From contig NZ_CP028923.1 of the NCBI RefSeq assembly GCF_005166025.1, forward strand, positions 4,218,001 to 4,282,000: a DNA stretch of 64,000 nucleotides. Direction: 5' to 3'. This DNA is from Mangrovivirga cuniculi. Lineage in GTDB: Bacteria > Bacteroidota > Bacteroidia > Cytophagales > Cyclobacteriaceae. Positions 45,261-53,276 of the stretch are shown piece by piece. Made by a program: the position numbers and the translations under genes. The notes beneath the pieces are model-generated. The model saw only the letters and a list, made by a program, of their open reading frames with translations. It had not been told where the DNA came from and did no database searches. Every line of letters starts with the position of its first letter. The stretch's first letter is position 1.

Positions 45261-46673
45261 TTACTGAATCGGTTTATCAAAGATCAACCTGTTAGTCCAG
45301 GCTTTATTTTCAATTGATGATTGAATCAACTCTCCTTCAAACTTCTTCCCAAGTGGAGCGATTCTACCCGGTTCACCGACAATCAAATTATAAGCCGTAT
45401 TTAAAAGCGGGTCATTTATGTCACCAAATTGTTCAAATCTTGAAGCAAACTCTTCCACTACAAAATCAGGAGTAAACCCTTCGTCGTAATCTGATAGATC
45501 ATTCGCATTGAATATTTTAAAAACAATTGGTAACATACCGTAAGAACTGTTCTCATCATCTATCGGAATAGACCCTACGTTTTTACCAACCGTAGATTCT
45601 CCGATGATTACCACATTCATATATGGCCTTAATCCATTAATGATCAACTCACTAGCTGAAGCAGTACGATTTCCTACCAGTACATATAAAGTCTGTCCGG
45701 AAAGGCTGTTTCCAATATTATTATTTACATCAAGAAATTTACCGTTAAGGATGTCATCACCGTCTTCAAGGCCCTGGATATAATCCATGTAAAGATCATT
45801 CCATACATTCTTATACAAGATATCAGTCGAAGAAACTCCTGGAGCAATCAAACTTGCTAAAAGCTGGGCAGATGAAATTGACCCTCCACTGTTATATCTC
45901 AAATCAAGAACCAGGTTCTCAACACCGGATGCCTTAAATTCTGCAAAAACATTGTCCATTTCCATGTCATAATCATCAGTAGAACCAGGTCCCGGACTAA
46001 AAAAATTATAAACATAATATCCCATTTTCTGACCATTAGGCAGGGAATATATACTGTCGAGGAAATTTGGATTTTCAGAAACAACAGTAGTAGATAATGT
46101 TAAATCTCCCTGATCAACATAACTACCGGCAGATTCTTCATATCTTCTGTAAGAAATTGTATGAGTTTCAGATATTTGATCGAGAAGATTACTGTAGTTA
46201 TTTATTGTTAATTGTGTGCCATTAATAGCATAAATAGCATCGCCTCTTCTAACTCCTTCCTGTCGAGCAGGTGAACCTGCTTTAGCATAAAGCACAAGAG
46301 CAACAAGATCATCACTTCCTTCTTCCGCTCTCAATAACTGAAATTCATAACCAGCTTCTTGTGAAACCCCTTCTAAAGAGTTAATCAAACCTGCATAATC
46401 ATCAGTCAAAAAAGAAAACCGATCACCACTATAAACAATATCATTAAAAACAGCTTCAGGATTTTTCGTAAGATCTACCTCTGCAGGAATAAGGTCCTCC
46501 CAGTAATACACCTCACTCATTGTTTCAAAAACCCAATTACTAACCGGATCTCCATTAACGTCCGGAGTTCCCGGGCCATCAGGTCCATCATCAGTACATG
46601 ATACTCCAATGGCAAGGAAAGCCATTAATAAGACTCTCAATCCAACCCTCCGCTTTTCTTGTATTAGTTTCAT
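45261..46673 (-). CDS. S41 family C-terminal processing peptidase, lipoprotein
   Basis: This 470-residue exported serine peptidase has a lipoprotein signal peptide ending IGVSCTDDGPDG (surface-export-like acidic start), an S41 N-terminal helical part (WVFETMSEVYYW), a PDZ domain at about 105-195 (AGSPARQEGVRRGDAIYAING) and a catalytic core with LVLDLRYNSGGSISSAQLLAS. The Ser-Lys dyad is predicted as Ser339 in TASASEL and Lys364 in ESTVGK. It probably acts in processing or quality control of envelope proteins. It is a single-gene unit with a strong terminator. Confidence 0.92.
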   Translation of the reverse strand: MKLIQEKRRVGLRVLLMAFLAIGVSCTDDGPDGPGTPDVNGDPVSNWVFETMSEVYYWEDLIPAEVDLTKNPEAVFNDIVYSGDRFSFLTDDYAGLINSLEGVSQEAGYEFQLLRAEEGSDDLVALVLYAKAGSPARQEGVRRGDAIYAINGTQLTINNYSNLLDQISETHTISYRRYEESAGSYVDQGDLTLSTTVVSENPNFLDSIYSLPNGQKMGYYVYNFFSPGPGSTDDYDMEMDNVFAEFKASGVENLVLDLRYNSGGSISSAQLLASLIAPGVSSTDILYKNVWNDLYMDYIQGLEDGDDILNGKFLDVNNNIGNSLSGQTLYVLVGNRTASASELIINGLRPYMNVVIIGESTVGKNVGSIPIDDENSSYGMLPIVFKIFNANDLSDYDEGFTPDFVVEEFASRFEQFGDINDPLLNTAYNLIVGEPGRIAPLGKKFEGELIQSSIENKAWTNRLIFDKPIQ

Positions 46674-46777
46674 ATTATAATCCTCTTAAAAAAAATTATC
46701 ACATCGCAATCTTTAAATTTAAAAAAATGAAAGGAATTTTACTTTCATTTGTTTTAAATAATCAACGTAGAATATAT

Positions 46778-46785
46778 TATTTTTG
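46778..46785 (+). promoter_or_regulatory. TATTTTTG -7 box just before mscS start
   Basis: Exact TAnnTTTG match nine bases before the ATG at 46795, which implies a nearly leaderless transcript. The nearest TTG (46749) is 26 bases upstream, longer than usual, so the call is tentative. Confidence 0.35.
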
Positions 46786-46794
46786 TTTTTTAAC

Positions 46795-47655
46795 ATGAAA
46801 TCAACTAAAGGAACCGAATATAAAAGAAGATTTTTCTTCATTTTAAAAATTATCTTCTTTATTGTCATCTATCTGATAGTCAAGTTAAACCCTTCCTTGG
46901 TTAAGGAGTTAAAAATTCCGGTTTACGTCTCAGATGCCATTTTATTCTTCTTATCAGCTAATATAGTTGTAAGTCTTGGAAGAATTCTTCTTGCCCAAAT
47001 GTACCTGAAGAAAAATAAGATCAATAAAGGATCTGTCGATAATTTCATACTGGGAATAAATCGAATTGCCGACCTGGTAAATGTTTTAATATTCGTTGCA
47101 TTTGTATTGATGCTATTAAATATTAATCCATTTGAATTTATCACATCATTAAGTATTGTTGCTGCAGCTATTGCTCTGTTATCTAAAGATTATATCTCAA
47201 ACATGATCAATGGAATGATCATTATGTTTTCAGATGAGATCTCATTGGGCGATTATATTCAGGTAGGCAATAATAAAGGCAGGGTTCAAAATATTACACT
47301 CACAAATATTCATCTCAATAATGATGATGAAGATTTGATATTCATACCAAACAACCTGGTAATGAATTCTGATGTTGTTAATTTCAGCAAGCGAAAAGTA
47401 AAAAAAATAAGCTTTGATTTCGATGTGAAAAATACTGGGTTAGACATCGAAAAAATTGAAGAATACCTTTCTAAACAATTAAACAACTTTGAAAAACATA
47501 TTCAGAACGATTCTTTTAACCTTAAAATCGTAAAGATTAATGAAAACTTTTCCTCTCTTAAATTTCAATTTATAATGAATAAATTAAATAAACCTGTTGA
47601 AAAGGAAATCAGGAAAGTAACTTTACGAGCTGTTATTAAATACATTAATCAATAG
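46795..47655 (+). CDS. MscS family mechanosensitive ion channel
   Basis: This 286-residue channel starts at the ATG at 46795; the upstream TTG would only add four residues. It has two or three N-terminal membrane helices, then the pore-lining TM3 with SLSIVAAAIALLSKDYISNMINGMIIMF and the MscS beta domain (SLGDYIQVGNNKGRVQNITLTNI, DLIFIPNNLVMNSDVVNFS). The C-terminal part is alpha/beta. It opens on membrane tension to release solutes during hypoosmotic shock. The e(P4)-type phosphatase gene follows after 10 bases. Confidence 0.93.
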   Translation: MKSTKGTEYKRRFFFILKIIFFIVIYLIVKLNPSLVKELKIPVYVSDAILFFLSANIVVSLGRILLAQMYLKKNKINKGSVDNFILGINRIADLVNVLIFVAFVLMLLNINPFEFITSLSIVAAAIALLSKDYISNMINGMIIMFSDEISLGDYIQVGNNKGRVQNITLTNIHLNNDDEDLIFIPNNLVMNSDVVNFSKRKVKKISFDFDVKNTGLDIEKIEEYLSKQLNNFEKHIQNDSFNLKIVKINENFSSLKFQFIMNKLNKPVEKEIRKVTLRAVIKYINQ

Positions 47656-47665
47656 TTAAACAACT

Positions 47666-48445
47666 ATGAAAACGAAAATTATCATCTTTTTAATCATACT
47701 TACTTTCCCGATATACGGGCAGAAAAAATCTAACTTTTCTGATCAAAATATAAATGCAACATTATGGTATCAAAAATCTGGTGAAAATTATTTATTGTAT
47801 CATCAATTGTATGATTTTGCTAAATATCGTCTCATAGAAAATTTATCAAAATCTTCGTCGGAAATGCCTAAGGCTGTAGTGCTTGACCTGGATGAAACGG
47901 TTCTTGATAATAGTCCTTACAATGCTTATCTAATCACATCAGGAACAACTTACAGCACGGAAACCTGGAACCAATGGGCTAGGGCGGGAAAAGCTGAAGC
48001 GCTACCAGGAGCATTAGACTTTACAAATTTTGCTATGAGCCTCGGTATTGAAGTCTTTTACATTTCTAACCGAAGTAATATTTCACTTGATGGTACAGTC
48101 GAAAACCTAAAAATTTTAGGTTTTCCTAACGCAGATAAAGAACACGTCTTTCTAAAAACCGAAACCAGCGACAAAACGATACGAAGAAATAAAGTCAGAG
48201 AAAATTATGAAATAATCCTTTTCCTTGGAGATAACCTTAGAGATTATAAAGAAGTCTTTATAAAACCTGCTAAAGACGTTAAAGAAGTAGTGGATGATTA
48301 TAAAAAGGAACTACTGAATTTTTTTATTGTATTTCCTAATCCAATGTATGGAGAATGGGAGGCTGATGCCATCGATCATAAATATGATCTGAATGAAAAG
48401 AAAAAAACTACCTTGAAGAAAGAAAAATTAGAAGTTTGGAAATAA
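47666..48445 (+). CDS. e(P4)/class-B-like HAD acid phosphatase (5'-nucleotidase type), secreted
   Basis: This 259-residue exported HAD phosphatase belongs to the e(P4) family that removes phosphate from nucleotides such as NMN. It has a signal peptide (FLIILTFPIYGQ), the family lead-in NATLWYQKSGENYLLYHQLY, the nucleophile motif DLDETVLDN with Asp74 and Asp76, FYISNRSN (motif II) and ILFLGDNLRDY (motif IV). Most e(P4) members are lipoproteins; this one lacks a lipobox Cys and should be cleaved by signal peptidase I. It is probably co-transcribed with mscS. Confidence 0.9.
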   Translation: MKTKIIIFLIILTFPIYGQKKSNFSDQNINATLWYQKSGENYLLYHQLYDFAKYRLIENLSKSSSEMPKAVVLDLDETVLDNSPYNAYLITSGTTYSTETWNQWARAGKAEALPGALDFTNFAMSLGIEVFYISNRSNISLDGTVENLKILGFPNADKEHVFLKTETSDKTIRRNKVRENYEIILFLGDNLRDYKEVFIKPAKDVKEVVDDYKKELLNFFIVFPNPMYGEWEADAIDHKYDLNEKKKTTLKKEKLEVWK

Positions 48446-48477
48446 GCTTTAAAACCTACTAATAATTTAGTTAATTT

Positions 48478-48500
48478 ATTGCTTAATCAAATTAAGCAAT
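48478..48500 (+). promoter_or_regulatory. Hairpin abutting the start codon of the TPR gene
   Basis: The perfect 10-bp inverted repeat ATTGCTTAAT-CAA-ATTAAGCAAT ends at the base before the ATG at 48501. It lacks a T run, so it is not a good terminator; it would place the start codon at the foot of a stem and could control translation. Confidence 0.55.
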
Positions 48501-49682
48501 ATGAAGAAGTTTTATCTGTTTCTCTTTTTTACATTTTCAATATTATCAATTAAAGCCCAGTCAAGTTTTACAGAAGGGAAAATTGCTTTATCAGAAAGTG
48601 AATATGTTCGTGCAGAACAAATTTTTGAAAAGATTTACAATTCTGACACAACAAATGAATCTTCTCTTTATTACCTGGCATATTCTATATATAAACAAGG
48701 TAAGCTAGGCATAGCAGATAAGCTGGTTGAACATGGTAATAGTAAATATCAAAATAATACCAGGTTTCTTCAACTGGGTGTAAAAATTGCCTCTGACCGC
48801 GGTTATAATAAAAAGGCCATGGATCTTAATTTGAAATGGTGTCAAAATGATTCATCAAATTCCAATGCATTTTATTCTTTAGGAAATTTGGCAGGTAAGT
48901 TAAATATGCCGGGCATGATGGTTAATGCATGGCAAATTGCCTTGAAAAATAACCCCAATGATCTAAAAATGAGATCCAGACTCGGAGAACTTTACCTTGA
49001 GCTTCGAATGCCGGAATTTGCAGATTCAGTCGTATCTATCGGATTTCTTCAGGACCCTGAAAATAGAAAATTTAAAATTATAAAAGCCAAAGCTTCCTAC
49101 GACATGAAAGAATATGATGTCACAAAAGACATTACTGATGAATTTTTGGCTTCGGGAGATACATTATTTAGTATGCTTCAATTAAATGCATTTTCATTAT
49201 ACAATACAGGTAAATATGAAGAGGCATTACCACTATTAGATATACTAATTGAAAACAGCAAACCTATTGCATCACTGTTTTATATCCGTGGAGTTTGCCT
49301 CAAAGAAACTGATGAATACGAAAAAGCTATTGAAAACTTTGAAGAGGCAATTAAATTATCAATTGATGAAAAAATCGGCACCTATTATGCTTCACTGGGC
49401 GAATCTCTGGAAGATGAAGGATCATATCAAAAGGCCATAGCAGCATACAAAAAGGCCACTGAATATGAGGTGAAAGATATTGTGATCTATCAACTAGCCA
49501 GAAGTTGTGACCTATACTATAAAGACAAAACACCGGCAATTCACTATTACACAGAATACACAGAAAAATACGACACAATAAATAATAAAATTTATCACGA
49601 GTATGCACAAAGACGGATCAGGGAGATAAAAGCTGATCAATTTATGCAAGCAAAAGACATGCCCTCTGACACGATCAATTAA
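48501..49682 (+). CDS. Secreted or periplasmic TPR protein
   Basis: This 393-residue protein has a signal peptide (FLFFTFSILSIKAQ) and about ten TPR-type repeats over the rest, for example AEQIFEKIYNSDT, LNAFSLYNTGKYEEALPLLD, RGVCLKETDEYEKAIENFEEAIKL cut across helices, and LGESLEDEGSYQKAIAAYKKA. It has no enzymatic domain and probably serves as a scaffold in the periplasm. A hairpin directly precedes its start codon and a second one covers the next gene's start, so the two may share a control mechanism. Confidence 0.85.
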   Translation: MKKFYLFLFFTFSILSIKAQSSFTEGKIALSESEYVRAEQIFEKIYNSDTTNESSLYYLAYSIYKQGKLGIADKLVEHGNSKYQNNTRFLQLGVKIASDRGYNKKAMDLNLKWCQNDSSNSNAFYSLGNLAGKLNMPGMMVNAWQIALKNNPNDLKMRSRLGELYLELRMPEFADSVVSIGFLQDPENRKFKIIKAKASYDMKEYDVTKDITDEFLASGDTLFSMLQLNAFSLYNTGKYEEALPLLDILIENSKPIASLFYIRGVCLKETDEYEKAIENFEEAIKLSIDEKIGTYYASLGESLEDEGSYQKAIAAYKKATEYEVKDIVIYQLARSCDLYYKDKTPAIHYYTEYTEKYDTINNKIYHEYAQRRIREIKADQFMQAKDMPSDTIN

Positions 49683-49691
49683 TATTTATTG

Positions 49692-49730
49692 ATTATTTTA
49701 CTTGTAGCAATCCGCTACAAGTAAAATGAT
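49692..49730 (+). promoter_or_regulatory. Long hairpin enclosing the DUF2254 start codon
   Basis: The inverted repeat ATTTTACTTGTAGC-AATCC-GCTACAAGTAAAAT (14 perfect pairs, 17 with one G-U) covers 49692-49730. The ATG at 49726-49728 lies inside the 3' arm, so the folded leader would hide the start codon. No T run follows, which argues against a simple terminator. Confidence 0.65.
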
Positions 49731-51069
49731 TGATAAAACACATTTAAATAAGATTTTCAGGAAAATTAAGTCCAGAATAATCACGGATATATCTTTTGTC
49801 CCGGGGATTATTGTTCTGGGCTTTTTTATTTTGGCTATAATCGTCTTCAATACTAAAAATTCAGTAGTTGAAGAATTTATTATCAATTTTCTTCCCATAC
49901 TGGAAATAGATGATACTTCCACAGCCAGAGCAATATATACTACAGCAGCGGGTGGAATAATCAGCCTGACTGTCTTTAGTTTTTCAATGGTAATGATCGT
50001 TTTAAACCAGGCTGCCAGCAACCTTTCTAATCGCCTTCTAAGTGGTATATTGAGCGAAAAGCACCACCAAATCACCCTGGGTATATACATAGGTACGATT
50101 GTCTATTGTTTTTTAATGCTTTACCAGGTCAGAGCAAGTCAAAGTGAGCAGGGAGATATATCAACATTAGGTGTCTTTTTATGTATTCTTATGGTATTGG
50201 CTGATATATTCCTATTCATATATTTTCTCAATTACGTTACTCAATCAGTTAATTATAGCCGGATAATTCATAAAATTCATATGAGTACAAAAAATAAACT
50301 CAATGAATCAATAGAAGATCAGATCGATCGCGATGAATATCAGGAAGACTGGATGGTTTCAAGCTTAAATAATTGGTACCCGGTAAATTCAAAAGAAACC
50401 GGATACTACCAGGGTATTCAGAAAGTTAATATAGGCAGAATCGTTGGGGAAAATGGACTGAAAATTTATATCCCATTTCAGAGAGGTGATTTTGTTGTTT
50501 CAGGCACTCCCCTGCTTTACTTAAACATGCCAATAAAAAATATTCAGGATGAAACGATAAATGAAATCTTAAATTGCTTTGATTTTTTTAATGACCAGAT
50601 TATTCATACGCATTTCACCTATGGGTTTACCCGCCTGACAGAAATTGCAGTCAAAGCTCTTTCTCCGGGAATAAATGATCCCGCTACCGCCTTATCCTGT
50701 ATTCACTCACTTACCGATCTCCATTCCATCTGTATTTATAAAATGGATAAACCTGTGATATATACTGATGAGGGCGATCCGGTAGTTTTTATTGAGCCTT
50801 TAAAATTTGAACATTTATTCAGGTCTTCTTTTGATCCGATAGTAAATTATGGGAAAGCTGATTATCAAATTCTTTATAATGTTCTTAAAAGTATAGAAAA
50901 GTTATTATTCCTGGATGAAAAGAGAAAGTATTACAATGATATTTTTAATGAATACATTGATTTACTTCTTACTAAAGCTGAAAAGCATCTTGAAAACCCA
51001 TATGAAATAAATCGAATCACCTCATTATCCAGAACTCTTCGATCAAAAATAAAACCCGAACCTTTATAA
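49726..51069 (+). CDS. DUF2254 membrane protein
   Basis: This 447-residue inner-membrane protein has four helices in its first 175 residues and the DUF2254 signatures DDTSTARAIYTTAAGGIISLTVFSFSMVMIVLNQAASN (in parts) and NRLLSGILSEKHHQ. The large C-terminal cytoplasmic or periplasmic domain contains LTEIAVKALSPGINDPATAL, another family block, and ends in helices. The function of DUF2254 is not established; an ion-conductance or stress role has been suggested by architecture only. Its start codon lies within a long hairpin. Confidence 0.9.
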   Translation: MIDKTHLNKIFRKIKSRIITDISFVPGIIVLGFFILAIIVFNTKNSVVEEFIINFLPILEIDDTSTARAIYTTAAGGIISLTVFSFSMVMIVLNQAASNLSNRLLSGILSEKHHQITLGIYIGTIVYCFLMLYQVRASQSEQGDISTLGVFLCILMVLADIFLFIYFLNYVTQSVNYSRIIHKIHMSTKNKLNESIEDQIDRDEYQEDWMVSSLNNWYPVNSKETGYYQGIQKVNIGRIVGENGLKIYIPFQRGDFVVSGTPLLYLNMPIKNIQDETINEILNCFDFFNDQIIHTHFTYGFTRLTEIAVKALSPGINDPATALSCIHSLTDLHSICIYKMDKPVIYTDEGDPVVFIEPLKFEHLFRSSFDPIVNYGKADYQILYNVLKSIEKLLFLDEKRKYYNDIFNEYIDLLLTKAEKHLENPYEINRITSLSRTLRSKIKPEPL

Positions 51070-51071
51070 AA

Positions 51072-51266
51072 ATGATACTAGGAGAAACAGAACATATATT
51101 TTATTGTCCTTATTGCGGGGAAGAAATAAGTATGATTCTGGATATCACAGTTAATGAACAGACCTATATCGAAGACTGTGAAGTTTGCTGTAACCCGATT
51201 GAGATCAATTATAAAGTCAAAAACGGGGAGCTTATGGAATTTGATGCTGGTAGTATCGATCAATAA
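51072..51266 (+). CDS. CPXCG motif zinc-ribbon protein
   Basis: This 64-residue protein belongs to the CPXCG family of small cysteine-rich proteins. Two pairs, CPYCGEEI and CEVCCNPI, would bind one zinc ion, and the central acidic strand (ISMILDITVNEQTYIED) and the C-terminal ELMEFDAGSIDQ are typical. It begins two bases after DUF2254, so it is co-transcribed. The function of the family is unknown. Confidence 0.88.
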   Translation: MILGETEHIFYCPYCGEEISMILDITVNEQTYIEDCEVCCNPIEINYKVKNGELMEFDAGSIDQ

Positions 51267-51289
51267 AAAAAGCCGGAGATTAACCGGCT
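51264..51289 (-). terminator. Terminator hairpin, mainly for the minus-strand gene
   Basis: The 6-bp GC-rich stem AGCCGG/CCGGCT reads into a T7 run on the minus strand and so ends the HepT-like transcript; on the plus strand the hairpin lies directly after the zinc-ribbon gene stop and may also slow transcription. Confidence 0.75.
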
Positions 51290-51318
51290 CATTTAAACTT
51301 AAACTTTCTCCTTAATAT

Positions 51319-51669
51319 TTAATTCCACGAATTTTTGTACAATTCTGAATTCTTTATCTCATCTGCAATTTCCTGAAGCTGACCAGTAATCAGGCTGTAA
51401 ACAGAATGATGATCCATTTCTGCTTCCTGATTGTAGCGTGCGTTTCTAAAAGCCATTAGGGTATCTACTGGCAACTCTCTGGCCTCTTCACTGTTGTTGT
51501 AAAGCTCTCTGGCTGCCTGTCCCATCTCCTGTAAATAATTGTAAACAGTTTCTTTGGCTTGTTCATTTCTTGCAAAAGATTCATAATCTGCAGTACCGAC
51601 TGTTGAGTTGATCTGCGCTATATTATCTATGATCCTGCTTAAATGTTGAGTTATTTCTTCGTGTGTCAT
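51319..51669 (-). CDS. HepT-like (DUF86-type) helical protein, motif-degenerate
   Basis: I start this gene at the ATG at 51669 (116 residues); the longer open frame begins with a weak TTG and non-family residues. The four-helix pattern recalls HepT toxin-like domains: IIDNIAQINSTVGTADYESFARNEQAKETVYNYLQEMGQAARELY (in helices 1-3) and DTLMAFRNARYNQEAEMDHHSVYSLI (helix 4). The RNase motif Rx4-6HxY is not intact, since RN is followed by ARYNQE without His. No MntA-type nucleotidyltransferase is adjacent. It may be a solitary, catalytically inactive relative, or a different helical family. Confidence 0.5.
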   Translation of the reverse strand: MTHEEITQHLSRIIDNIAQINSTVGTADYESFARNEQAKETVYNYLQEMGQAARELYNNSEEARELPVDTLMAFRNARYNQEAEMDHHSVYSLITGQLQEIADEIKNSELYKNSWN

Positions 51670-51774
51670 ATTATTTATACCGTACCAAGGAAAGTTTTGT
51701 TTTACAAACAGCAAAAAAATTATATATTAATCTTATAAAAAACACTTCCGGACCACTCTGGTTATTATACTATT

Positions 51775-52527
51775 ATGAGAACTGCAACAACCATATTTCT
51801 GATATTTCTGGCGTTAAATACTTATGCCCAGCAAAAACAAAAAACGGATCAAATAGAGACGAAAAAAGGTGTTCTTAAAATAAATCCTGTTCAACATGCC
51901 ACTATGGTGCTTGAATGGAACGATAAAACCATTTATGTGGATCCATATGGAGGCAAAGATAGATTCGAAAACTATTCAGATCCGGACATCATTCTGATTA
52001 CTGATATACATGGTGATCATTTTAATAAAGAGACCTTGAGTGAGTTATCCACCAGTCAGGCCATTTTTGTAATTCCCGCTGCCTTAAATGAAAAAATGTC
52101 AGAGATCAGCAACAAAGAAGTAATAGTTCTGAATAATGGAAGTAAAACGAGCGTGGAAGATATTGTTATTCATGGAGTGCCGATGTATAACTTGCCTGAA
52201 TCACCAGACTCGAGGCATCCCAAAGGCCGTGGAAACGGCTACATTCTTACAATGGGAGGTAAAAAAATCTATATTAGCGGGGATACTGAAGATATTCCGG
52301 AAATGAGATCACTAAAAAATATTGATATCGCTTTCGTGTGCATGAACCTACCCTATACAATGTCAGTTGAACAAGCAGCAAATGCTGTTCTTGAATTCAA
52401 ACCCAATATTGTTTACCCTTATCATTATCGTGGCCAGAACGGTTACTCAGATATCAATCAATTTAAAGCACTGGTTGAGGGAGGAGTAGCAGGTGTGGAT
52501 GTGAGATTACTCGAATGGTACAAGTAA
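51775..52527 (+). CDS. MBL-fold metallo-hydrolase, periplasmic
   Basis: This 250-residue protein has a signal peptide (IFLIFLALNTYAQ) and a metallo-beta-lactamase fold of the UPF0173/UlaG-like type: a QHATMVLEW strand, YVDPYGG, the metal motif TDIHGDHF, YILTMGGKKIYISGDTED and YPYHYRGQNGY with a late His ligand. The target is unknown; the subfamily includes lactonase-like and phosphodiesterase-like enzymes. The exported location is less common for this subfamily. Confidence 0.88.
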   Translation: MRTATTIFLIFLALNTYAQQKQKTDQIETKKGVLKINPVQHATMVLEWNDKTIYVDPYGGKDRFENYSDPDIILITDIHGDHFNKETLSELSTSQAIFVIPAALNEKMSEISNKEVIVLNNGSKTSVEDIVIHGVPMYNLPESPDSRHPKGRGNGYILTMGGKKIYISGDTEDIPEMRSLKNIDIAFVCMNLPYTMSVEQAANAVLEFKPNIVYPYHYRGQNGYSDINQFKALVEGGVAGVDVRLLEWYK

Positions 52528-52602
52528 ACCAGTATTTAACAAATATTAATTTACTATCAATAACCGGTTGAAGTTCACATCGTTCAACTTAAAAAAAACA
52601 AA

Positions 52603-53250
52603 ATGAAAAATATACTATCTATACTGATAATTTCACTTAGCATTTCCTGTTCTTCAGAAGCACAAAATGAACAACAGTCAAATCGTGTTGATCTTGCAGA
52701 AATCCCTGATTCAAAACTTGACACTGCAACGTTTGCCGGAGGATGCTTTTGGTGTGTTGAGGCTAGTTTTGACCAGATTAAAGGAGTCTATGAGGCTGTA
52801 AGTGGATATTCAGGTGGTGAAACCAAAAACCCTACATACCGTGAGGTAAGCTACGGTAGAACCAATCATGCAGAAGCTGTAGAAATATACTATGACCCGA
52901 CAGTAATTAATTATGAAACACTGCTGGATATCTTTTTTGTAGCTCACGATCCAACCCAGCTTAACAGACAAGGCCCTGATGTCGGAAAACAATATCGTTC
53001 GGCTATTTTTTACCATGACGATGAACAAAAACGACTGTCGCAAAAGGCAATGAAGGAAGTTGAAGAATCTAATGCATATGGTAAAAAAGAAGTTGTAACT
53101 AAACTCAATCCCTACGATAAATTCTGGATTGCTGAGGAATACCATCAGGATTACGAGAAAAAAAATCCAAATGACTCCTATATTCAAAATGTATCCAGGC
53201 CTAAAATCAATAAGGTAAGAGAAAAGTTCGCTAACTTGCTAAAGTATTAG
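52603..53250 (+). CDS. msrA: Peptide methionine sulfoxide reductase MsrA, lipoprotein
   Basis: This 215-residue enzyme reduces methionine-S-sulfoxide in proteins. The signal peptide ends SLSISCSS (Cys16 lipidated), so it acts in the periplasm or at the outer membrane. The catalytic motif is GGCFWC with nucleophile Cys48 and Cys51, followed by SGYSGGETKNPTYREVSYG, HAEAVEI, and AEEYHQDY near the C-terminus. It needs an electron donor in the envelope, which is not encoded nearby. The GNAT-nitrilase gene starts 26 bases later. Confidence 0.95.
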   Translation: MKNILSILIISLSISCSSEAQNEQQSNRVDLAEIPDSKLDTATFAGGCFWCVEASFDQIKGVYEAVSGYSGGETKNPTYREVSYGRTNHAEAVEIYYDPTVINYETLLDIFFVAHDPTQLNRQGPDVGKQYRSAIFYHDDEQKRLSQKAMKEVEESNAYGKKEVVTKLNPYDKFWIAEEYHQDYEKKNPNDSYIQNVSRPKINKVREKFANLLKY

Positions 53251-53276
53251 ATCAGTAACTTTCCAAATTTTATTAT

